Virus record (IMG/VR): IMGVR_UViG_3300006754_000063
Location: 1 to 35,177 of that record
Source: a virus
Direction: 5' to 3' (one strand)
DNA: 35,177 nucleotides
The notes beneath the pieces were generated by a model. It ran no database searches and was not told the DNA's origin. It was given only the letters and a program-made list of their open reading frames with translations. How positions within the stretch are numbered: position 1 is the first letter of the stretch; each line of letters starts with the position of its first letter. This document shows, in pieces, positions 9,301 through 15,663 of this stretch. Both the position numbers and the translations under genes were made by a program.

Positions 9301-12163
9301 TTGGGTTTTCGGGAACTCCAGTTTCCTCTATTTGAACAGCACTATATGTGCAATCATTATCACCGAAAGGACAAGAACAGGGCGTTCCTCCGCCCTTCCA
9401 AGTTTTATATTCTCCTACACATTCTTCTTCTTCTGTTTCCTCACATGTTCCATAATATTCATCACAGCATGCACCTAACGCAAATAGTACTTCACAATCA
9501 ACATCAAAGCATGACCTATTAACATTAAAAATTCCGCCCTGTTCAGAGCAATATGTTCCGCTTGATTCTATGCAATTAAATTCATTCAAACAACAAGCAC
9601 CAAATTCCTCACATCCGCACAACAAATCATTATCACAATCGGAACCGTGTCCCATGAATATACCAGCACATTCGTATTGGGTTGAAATTATACATTCGTA
9701 TTGTTGTATATTCCCCCATAATGTACAACAAGCACCCTCTAGGGGAACATGATCACAACAATCAACAACACCACAAGTGGCACCAGGAATCCACGTTCCA
9801 TCCAAGAGTTGACATTGTAGTTCACTAATACATCCATGGGGCGTTCCATCTTGTAGTGTTGGCTGAACGCAAACATACTCGTCTTCAAGAGAATCTTCTG
9901 TTTCTATATTTACACAACAAGCACCCTGTTCATCACATGGGTCACAACAGAAATCCTCTCCTACTATATCGCAGTCAATACAATTGCTTGTCTCGTCGCC
10001 GGGAATTGGAGCAAACGACCTACAGTCGCAGGGTTCACCACAGGGGCAATCCTGATCAGGTTGGCAGTACCCGCAGCGGCAGCCACAAACATCGCCCGGC
10101 TCGCACCCCCCCGAAGTACACGGGTTCTTATAATCATTGGGATCGTCACAGGCTCCACACGAAACTTGGACATCATTCGAGATATTATCACACGAATATT
10201 CAGGATTGTGCTCGTAACATGTTATGAAGTACCGGTCCATCGAGCCTCCGGTGCACCCTTCCGTCTCATCCGTTACTGCTTTATATTCATACCACTGCAT
10301 GACTTGGTCACAATCACAAATCCCGACACCATCTTGACACACATAGGAATATTTACAACAAAAACCACAACCTAACGATGTATTGCATTCATCGTAGGAT
10401 AAACTACTACACTCTCTGGTGCTATAAAACGAATTACCACCGCCGTCACATATAAATCCCGTTTCTTCGGAGCATGTGTGTTCACAGTCTGTATTTGTTT
10501 TGTCGCAACACGCCCCCACAGAACATTTTTCAAATTCAGAACAGGAAACATTATTTTTAAATGTTCCTCCTAAACTTAAACATTCTCCTCGGGTCATCAA
10601 ATTATCAGAATCATCAGTATCTTTACATGTTATATCACTAGTGGAATTAATATCTAAGCAACAAGAACCAATAGCATTTAAATCACATATGTCTCCGCCG
10701 CATTGTTCCCCAGAATAAAACACACCACCAAGAATATCACAATGGTGTTCATTTGGAACTTCTATACATTCTTGATCTACACAACATATTCCGGGATTTG
10801 TTACATCACACCAACTACAATTTGGACCCCATTCATAATCAAACCAAACACCGGGTCTACTGTCACAATAAAAAGAAGTTACGTCTCCAATACACACACC
10901 ATCGTTTGCGCAGCACAAACCCTTTGTAGGACAAGGGATTTCGGGCCAAAATGTTCCACCAAATTGATAACATTTTGTGTTCAATATGTCATCAAAACAA
11001 TCTCCACCAAGACAACAAATTCCATTTAATATTTCACCATCATCACCAAAACAACTCAAAGAGCAAGGACTTAATAAATTAAATGTTGGATTTAACAATT
11101 CAGAAATACAATAATCATATGTCACATAATCAACACAAGCATCAAAATATTGCTGTGATTGTTCATCATATTCGGTGTAGCAACAAGAACCAATAGAGGC
11201 TTCTATGATTTCACAACTCTCTTTTTCGTGATTTTTAGAAACTAGAACAATTTCCCAATCTTCGTTGGGTTTTCTGGTAAAATGAAGAACATTTAAACCA
11301 CAACCTAACGATGTATTTTCTTCAATTTTAAAATCAGAAGGAGTGTCCCAAATTTCGTTTCCATCTATTAGTGCAGTAAATGATAGATATTCATCACTTC
11401 TAAAATCTCCAGTAACTCCTTGGATACCAATTGGTGTTTGGATTTTTATAATTGAGGTGTTGGTAATGTCTAGGAAAATTCCTTCGCCTCGAACACAAGG
11501 ACCACCTAAACAATCTCCCCCGGTTATACCAGCCCATTGTGTTTTTTCAATTGAATTGATTAATAGTGTATTTAGTGCATACGGGTTTAATGTATTATTA
11601 AATTCAAAATCCATGACTCCACTAGAAGAATCATAATCAAGAAGAGAAGTCATTGCTTCGTCTTGATTGGACGAACCATCAGTCGAAGAAGTTATTATAA
11701 CCTTTTCGTTTTCTAGTGTACCATATGCTGAATTTTGAGCATCATTGTTACCCACAATAATAATAGCATCGTCTTCTTGTAATACTTCAATAGAACCACT
11801 TCCGGTAATGCTCTTAAAATAAAATGTGGTTCCAGAACTTCCAATCAGTGCTTCTTTAAAAATATCAGCACCAGTATTACCCGAAGGGATTTCAAATGTT
11901 ATACCATACGCATCATATATGGAAATGTTTTCTGCTGTCAATCCGGACAGTCCAAAGGTAACACCATTTGACAGTTCTAAAATTAATAAGTTTTCTGTAG
12001 TTTCACCGCCGATAACATAAAAACCAGTAGGCCCAGTGGGTCCAGTGTCCCCAGAAGGACCAAGATAAGGTCCAGTCGGTCCTATAGGTCCAATTGGACC
12101 AGTGGGTCCGGTTGGACCATCAACTGACCTCGCATTGATGCGGCTACTTCCAATATAAACCAT
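6332..12163 (-). CDS. Giant collagen-like, Cys-repeat virion protein (probable adsorption fibre)
   Basis: 1943 aa. Order of parts: leader MVYIGSSRINARSVD; collagen-like Gly-X-Y run (residues 16-47, GPTGPTGPIGPIGPTGP type); a globular module (about 50-150, with GADIFKEALIGSSGTTFYFKSI and IEVLQEDDAIIIVG) related to those in the next two paralogues; a beta-rich stretch (about 150-320) with WEIVLVSKNHEKESC; then about 1600 residues of Cys-rich repeats to the C-terminus. Typical unit: GACC-x(3-10)-C-x(4-8)-C-x(3-5)-GG-x(1-2)-aromatic-x(3-6)-C-x(3-5)-C, with close to 30 CC pairs, e.g. GACCVGTSCQTLTETEC and NCCLNYTCMYY. The segment CEPGDVCGCRCGYCQ is especially Cys-dense. No DUF1566 domain is seen. 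Role inferred as a receptor-binding fibre or whisker in the T4 gene 11/12/wac position. The reading frame is continuous; a TCTAAATA motif lies 26 bases upstream. Confidence 0.88.
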   Translation of the reverse strand: MVYIGSSRINARSVDGPTGPTGPIGPIGPTGPYLGPSGDTGPTGPTGFYVIGGETTENLLILELSNGVTFGLSGLTAENISIYDAYGITFEIPSGNTGADIFKEALIGSSGTTFYFKSITGSGSIEVLQEDDAIIIVGNNDAQNSAYGTLENEKVIITSSTDGSSNQDEAMTSLLDYDSSSGVMDFEFNNTLNPYALNTLLINSIEKTQWAGITGGDCLGGPCVRGEGIFLDITNTSIIKIQTPIGIQGVTGDFRSDEYLSFTALIDGNEIWDTPSDFKIEENTSLGCGLNVLHFTRKPNEDWEIVLVSKNHEKESCEIIEASIGSCCYTEYDEQSQQYFDACVDYVTYDYCISELLNPTFNLLSPCSLSCFGDDGEILNGICCLGGDCFDDILNTKCYQFGGTFWPEIPCPTKGLCCANDGVCIGDVTSFYCDSRPGVWFDYEWGPNCSWCDVTNPGICCVDQECIEVPNEHHCDILGGVFYSGEQCGGDICDLNAIGSCCLDINSTSDITCKDTDDSDNLMTRGECLSLGGTFKNNVSCSEFEKCSVGACCDKTNTDCEHTCSEETGFICDGGGNSFYSTRECSSLSYDECNTSLGCGFCCKYSYVCQDGVGICDCDQVMQWYEYKAVTDETEGCTGGSMDRYFITCYEHNPEYSCDNISNDVQVSCGACDDPNDYKNPCTSGGCEPGDVCGCRCGYCQPDQDCPCGEPCDCRSFAPIPGDETSNCIDCDIVGEDFCCDPCDEQGACCVNIETEDSLEDEYVCVQPTLQDGTPHGCISELQCQLLDGTWIPGATCGVVDCCDHVPLEGACCTLWGNIQQYECIISTQYECAGIFMGHGSDCDNDLLCGCEEFGACCLNEFNCIESSGTYCSEQGGIFNVNRSCFDVDCEVLFALGACCDEYYGTCEETEEEECVGEYKTWKGGGTPCSCPFGDNDCTYSAVQIEETGVPENPITETFSILLDNRATNETYDTSFLQYDGWPQLLYADSSNQEGSICLNQNEPDNIFHCMDCHPENYPQYSVNYECTSCAEFGECYLPPNARWASTINKQSPLIFFDGIENDVNWNTRNTTPESNTYTRGACEFMMGIFNPPTAPDLDKIVCCTSTHGIIETDNWYDCVSYDYLYSGKYGVPLSPRFTSINEVPLDIISNLECGDISSDGCCCVHTRGNCDSVCDISCFPYDETTCLVYNNDPNNAIWHAGLSCDDSPCHKGTYCCSDGSCEEYTYANSGGGCDTCDPVNQTPSPSSACSGNMISENDATCCSDGSVECDLPIFDCLVDDLGTCCWVEEGDDIDSKLDPTRGTCSCGDLMTIETCMDLHPHFGTSWLDIGYYDGGGGEDWEHTDQRCSRYGDMINTDDIDCLSCAGCTGCCQMTGIFYNSLPWEIMYFAGGGLATPSIPYGSMQFVDENSFLHNSEDVILQPEKLETSINEFCFWDDAEVGDWRTILHSSFWAGPPIAIYPAKDHSGPMDNIGLGKYRKPKPIDYALGECCLNGKCYMEHGWCCGNSGSNGLGVHADKEVCSELSGIYPGIDDWACIDDCEPIVSQTDDVTSRSCRSFFTRSYCEDEIGGIWLGPGGRCARRGVGDPTAEKKSVVDCAKCSNGVCDTSVYDYPLGACCYTPGIYINNPYNPTYCAIVHEYLCDDGYLGSNTTWLGEGSTCIDADGVTWGTPCTTGACCTEGNCVELDESSLCIEGGGKWQGNLTECGDVTCPITSTCCTETDCYTGLNENVCVLVHEGTYYSGVENCSLCNSDPDGACCVGTSCQTLTETECFNAGGSYYGDGVPCASTPCDDVWGYCCVNSDCSAMTQKQCNESNGTFYNNLTLCDNNCGSGNDANCCLNYTCMYYDTPQNCYDAGGVPFASQCDNNENYCYNCDECTDEDDECKNGQLWGACCGKGYCVMLSGESIVKYCYDLFDEHASMHLFKSCDDANIPCTQGTPDC
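6781..6905. other. GC-rich repeat module inside the giant fibre gene
   Basis: Hand counts give about 62% (6781-6840) and 58% (6841-6900) G+C against about 35% in ordinary parts of the gene. The island covers one complete canonical repeat, DPDGACCVGTSCQTL through GVPCASTPCDD. Confidence 0.75.
7391..7442. other. GC-rich patch inside the giant fibre gene
   Basis: The 7381-7440 line counts 41 of 60 G+C even with a T-run at its left end. It encodes the IGGIWLGPGGRCARRGVGD segment of a Cys repeat. Flanks are AT-rich. Confidence 0.7.
10010..10270. other. GC-rich, Cys-dense segment inside the giant fibre gene
   Basis: 10021-10080 counts 37 of 60 and 10081-10140 counts 34 of 60 G+C. It encodes the densest Cys block of the window (GDVCGCRCGYCQPDQDCPC and GEPCDCRS), which departs from the GACC unit pattern and looks like a separate inserted module. 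Confidence 0.75.
10362..10384. repeat. 23-bp direct repeat, copy 1
   Basis: 23 bases identical to 11295-11317 in the same orientation and reading frame, encoding NTSLGCG plus a flanking base on each side. The two places are otherwise dissimilar (NTSLGCGFCC here, NTSLGCGLNV there). Confidence 0.85.
11295..11317. repeat. 23-bp direct repeat, copy 2
   Basis: Second copy of the repeat at 10362-10384, lying before the first Cys repeat of the 1943-aa protein (ENTSLGCGLNVLHF). It may mark recombination within the gene. Confidence 0.85.
12023..12118 (-). repeat. Collagen-like Gly-X-Y region of the 1943-aa protein
   Basis: Residues 16-47: Gly at every third position (16-31 and 35-47, one register slip at PYLG), mostly GPT/GPI triplets. 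About ten triplets are enough for a short triple-helical neck and imply a trimer. Confidence 0.9.
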
Positions 12164-12183
12164 AAATAGAATTCCAAATGTTA

Positions 12184-15100
12184 TTAATTATTTAGACAGC
12201 CTCTCATACCATCATCTATCGAATTGTCGTTTTTCCATGAATTTTCTTTATTATATTGTTTTCTGGAAATACTAATATCTCCCGGATCATAATCGTTTAT
12301 CCATGTATCTGTGTCTGCTGAATATACTAAAACTCTTCTAACTAATCTTAGTGCAGCAACTTCCTCATCACGAAGTGGGGTAATTGTCATACCTTCACAT
12401 AGGCTTTGGGAATCATATCCACAATGATGATGGTTTAGTCCGGGATGGGGATATCCATTAAATATTTGACATGACATCCTGTGGGCATTCCCAGCCTTTC
12501 TTCTTATTTCATCTTTATCTATATTTGAATCGTCGGAGGGCAGCGAATTCCAAATGGAATCAAAATCATTAATGTGATGATAACTTGGACCCATATTTCC
12601 GTCATGTCCCTCAAACGAATCCCAATCCCAATTAAATTTCATATGTGTTGGTCGAACATGACTTCCATTAAACGGATTGACGTACCATCGGTCAGCACTT
12701 GTAGAAGACCAATATGTATCTTCTACTAGAGGTTTATGACCATTACCAATCAGTTGATTATTTAAGTTGGTGTTTTTCGTAGCCCAATAAACATAATTTA
12801 GTTCTGTGAGACTTGGGATATACCAATCCGAATAATTAGTTTGATAATCAAACCGTTCTCCGTCGTTCATTACTCCCGTGTTGTTAATGTTTGAGACATT
12901 CCACAAACAGGAATTGTTTTGGTTAATCGTTTCCCAATATTCCTGATACGATTCTTTAAATTGTTCTGAAGAATTATTAATATCTGTTGAAGAAACGGAG
13001 TCAGGCCAAAATGAAGCATTCCATCTTTCATAATCTTTACCATCTCCAAAGAACCATAAATTTTCTTTATATGATGTGTCATCAAACATTCTTGTATTTA
13101 ATAAACCATCATATTCCGTTGTTTCAATTATATCACCAACAAACGAACCATCTTCATTTATATTAGCATTCTGCATTGTCCCCCAGTTTAACATATAATT
13201 GATATCAGAATCAATTTTATTGGGGTTTACGATATCAACGGGAGATAACACTAGAGCCCAGCGGCGATGTAGTTTATCCTTTCCGTAAATTTTATTTGCA
13301 AAGTGCGTATAATGAGGATTATGTGGATGGATCGGGTTGTTTCTTGTTCCTTCAGTCCAACCATATAGAGACATTAAAGAAGGATATATCTGTTCACCCT
13401 TTGAATTTATATCCCATTTGTTATGTGTATTACAATATGAACTGTATGGAGTTTCAACATAGAAATCTTGATAATAACCTTCACCGGGCGATACGTTATA
13501 TCCATATGGACAACCATAAAGATATGGATAGTAAACATTATACAAGAATTGATTATCGCCCGAAGGAGTAGCACAACGGGAATCAAAATCTGGTTTAAAA
13601 GAACAAATATCATAATCTTCAGAATAAAGATTTGAAACATGATCAGAATTAGTTAGTGTGTATGAATATACTACATCAGGGGCAATGTGATTTTCATACG
13701 GATTCCAACCATAATTAATATCTTTATTTTGTTCTTCTGGGGTCTTGCTGTAAAGGTCGGAGTAGTTTTTATAATTTTTACCATTAGACAATTTTGGACC
13801 GGGGTTATCAGAATTGATGTCTAAAGATTCCCACTCCATTCCGGGGAGATATTTGATGGTATCTCTAGAATGTTTTTCGATTTGTTTTTTAATTTGACCT
13901 TTAGCAAGAGGATATCGATGGTCACCCAACACATCTCCATAATCACAAGTATCGTCATGACCAACATAACCGATAAAATAACCACCCAATTCTTCGTAGT
14001 ATTTGCCCGGCACATACTGAACAGTTTTCTCTTGTCTTTCGTTTGTTAAACAAGGATTGCAATTTGGAGTTTCTGAGGAGAATGGATTCGATGACCTACT
14101 ACCACCACTTCCGCCTGAATATTGTGAGCAGGGAGAACCAATACAAGTTGGTAATTGAGAATTAAAAATACCACCTTGCACAAAACATTCATTCTCCGTT
14201 ACATGAACACAGGTATAATTTTCTCCTTCTGAATCAGGAACACAGCATGCTCTTTTTTGGGTATCTCCTGGGAAGGAGCAGCATTCAACACATCCCGCAT
14301 CCATATAGTCTGGTGTGCAGCATAAAGTATTGAAACCATAAAATGCCCCACCCGTCTCTGAGCACATCGGCGGAGACATTTGCATGCATCTTTTTATTCC
14401 TTCTGGTGTTGTGGGGCAATTTCCTTCATCATCACAAGGAGGAACTTCGTTGTGACAACAAGCACCTGTTTGAAGTCCACCAAAACAGCAAAGGGCATCA
14501 TTGCAAATCATATCATACCACACACCACCAACACCAATACAAATTTCTTGTGTAAAGTTAAAGCAACTTCCTTCGATACAACAAGCATTATTTTCTGTAC
14601 TACATGGATCAGGACATTCGAATGTACCACACGGAACTGATGCAAATGATCCCTTCAGAGTGTCACAGTTATTTTTTGTTGTTGGGTAACAACGTCCCCA
14701 CAAACAACAACTACCACTCGAAACACAATCCGGTCCTTCTGGTCTATTATAACAAGAATTTAAATCAAAAACACCACCAACAGAATCACAATATGCATCA
14801 GTTACATAATCAAGACAGAGATGGTCTATAGTTTCTTCGTTATCATCATCAGTACATAAACAACAAGAACCAAAATTATAAGAATATGGTGTTAGAAATG
14901 GATCTGTTATTTTTTCAGTCTTCTTGAAGTAATATACTTCTTCACTTCCACCAGAAACTCCTAAATTAATACCATATGTGTTACCGTTGTCTCCATAATG
15001 TGAAAATGGTATAGATCTAAATTTTTCGGTGTCTGTAAAGTCATTTGTGATTTCATGAGAATTTGTTGGTGGTACTGCGGGATCAGAAATGATATTTCCG

Positions 15101-15663
15101 CTTGAACTGTCTTCTCTAAATTCTCCTGCTAAATGATATAAATTTCCGTATGTGAAACCAGAACCCAAATGATCAAATTTAGTATATTCGTCTGTTCCCT
15201 GAGCACTGTTCCCACTGTTCATATACAAGAAATTGTTTGCAGTATTACCAATTATACCATATGTGTATTCATTACCATGAATAACAATAGTGTCTGTGGA
15301 CGAATCGATTGTTAAATCACCAGAAGAATATATTCCCCGAAAATATGCAGTTGAACCAGATGTTCCTTGAATTACAATTCCATATGTGCTTCCTTCTTTA
15401 GTACTTAAAACTTCGATAAGGGCATCATTTGGATCTCCGGTTAATCCCCGAAATCCAGTAGTTCCAATGGTTGTTCCATCTGTCAATTCAAAGATAACTT
15501 TATCGTTACCTTCACTAGTAGCACCAATAATACCAATACCCCTTGGTCCCACTGAACCCGTTGTACCAGTATAACCTGTGGCTCCGACAAGACCAGCAGG
15601 ACCAGTGTTTCCGGTTGGTCCCATTGCTCCTATGGTTGGTATTGTACTACTTCCGTTTATCAT
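12184..15663 (-). CDS. Collagen-like fibre protein with Cys repeats and C-terminal DUF1566/Lcl-type domain
   Basis: 1159 aa. Leader MINGSSTIPTI; Gly-X-Y run (residues 12-44); globular module (about 45-130, VIFELTDGTTIGTTG, GSTAYFRGIYSSGDLTIDSSTDTIVIHG) related to the flanking paralogues; about eight Cys units (SCCLWGRC, NACCIEGSC, GACCHNEVPPC, RACCVPDSEGENYTC) from about residue 265 to 520; a Tyr/Asn-rich middle region; and from about residue 946 a DUF1566-like domain with DWYIPSLTELNYVYWATK, TYWSSTSADRW and AALRLVRRVLVY. In Legionella collagen-like protein a domain of this family follows the collagen repeats and binds glycosaminoglycans, so receptor binding is a reasonable inference. The start overlaps the preceding stop as TAATG. 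Probable trimeric adsorption fibre. Confidence 0.88.
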   Translation of the reverse strand: MINGSSTIPTIGAMGPTGNTGPAGLVGATGYTGTTGSVGPRGIGIIGATSEGNDKVIFELTDGTTIGTTGFRGLTGDPNDALIEVLSTKEGSTYGIVIQGTSGSTAYFRGIYSSGDLTIDSSTDTIVIHGNEYTYGIIGNTANNFLYMNSGNSAQGTDEYTKFDHLGSGFTYGNLYHLAGEFREDSSSGNIISDPAVPPTNSHEITNDFTDTEKFRSIPFSHYGDNGNTYGINLGVSGGSEEVYYFKKTEKITDPFLTPYSYNFGSCCLCTDDDNEETIDHLCLDYVTDAYCDSVGGVFDLNSCYNRPEGPDCVSSGSCCLWGRCYPTTKNNCDTLKGSFASVPCGTFECPDPCSTENNACCIEGSCFNFTQEICIGVGGVWYDMICNDALCCFGGLQTGACCHNEVPPCDDEGNCPTTPEGIKRCMQMSPPMCSETGGAFYGFNTLCCTPDYMDAGCVECCSFPGDTQKRACCVPDSEGENYTCVHVTENECFVQGGIFNSQLPTCIGSPCSQYSGGSGGSRSSNPFSSETPNCNPCLTNERQEKTVQYVPGKYYEELGGYFIGYVGHDDTCDYGDVLGDHRYPLAKGQIKKQIEKHSRDTIKYLPGMEWESLDINSDNPGPKLSNGKNYKNYSDLYSKTPEEQNKDINYGWNPYENHIAPDVVYSYTLTNSDHVSNLYSEDYDICSFKPDFDSRCATPSGDNQFLYNVYYPYLYGCPYGYNVSPGEGYYQDFYVETPYSSYCNTHNKWDINSKGEQIYPSLMSLYGWTEGTRNNPIHPHNPHYTHFANKIYGKDKLHRRWALVLSPVDIVNPNKIDSDINYMLNWGTMQNANINEDGSFVGDIIETTEYDGLLNTRMFDDTSYKENLWFFGDGKDYERWNASFWPDSVSSTDINNSSEQFKESYQEYWETINQNNSCLWNVSNINNTGVMNDGERFDYQTNYSDWYIPSLTELNYVYWATKNTNLNNQLIGNGHKPLVEDTYWSSTSADRWYVNPFNGSHVRPTHMKFNWDWDSFEGHDGNMGPSYHHINDFDSIWNSLPSDDSNIDKDEIRRKAGNAHRMSCQIFNGYPHPGLNHHHCGYDSQSLCEGMTITPLRDEEVAALRLVRRVLVYSADTDTWINDYDPGDISISRKQYNKENSWKNDNSIDDGMRGCLNN
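12189..12196 (-). promoter_or_regulatory. Possible late promoter, TCTAAATA
   Basis: The minus strand reads TCTAAATA, 7 of 8 to the T4 late motif and containing CTAAATA, a variant I recall from T4-like cyanophages. It overlaps the stop region of the 1159-aa gene and lies about 26 bases before ATG 12163. Confidence 0.5.
14090..14875 (-). repeat. Cys-rich repeat block of the 1159-aa fibre
   Basis: About eight xCC units (SCCLCTDD through ACCVPDSEGENYTC...SPCSQ), the same unit as in the 1943-aa protein, including the GGVW/GGAF/GGIF turn. Ends in a Gly/Ser linker (SGGSGGSRSS). Confidence 0.85.
15532..15630 (-). repeat. Collagen-like Gly-X-Y region of the 1159-aa protein
   Basis: Residues 12-44, 11 consecutive Gly-X-Y triplets (GAMGPTGNTGPAGLVGATG type), with fewer Pro than in the sister genes. 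Confidence 0.88.

Larger units (their letters stand above)
6335..11195 (-). repeat. Array of degenerate Cys-rich protein repeats
   Basis: About 30 units of roughly 35-60 residues, each opening with xCC (mostly ACC, also FCC, TCC, YCC, ICC) and usually containing a GG-aromatic turn. Units are degenerate at DNA level, but short oligos recur: CAACAAGCACC (plus strand, coding GACC) near 9590, 9725 and 9915, and CAACAAGAACCAATAG near 10660 and 11175. The pattern resembles GACC...GG repeat proteins that I recall from planctomycete and other environmental genomes (memory, unverified). Confidence 0.85.

Noticed and set aside
6335-11195. CRISPR-like repeat array
   Set aside because: Repeated oligos exist but spacing is irregular, units are degenerate, and one continuous reading frame explains them as protein repeats.
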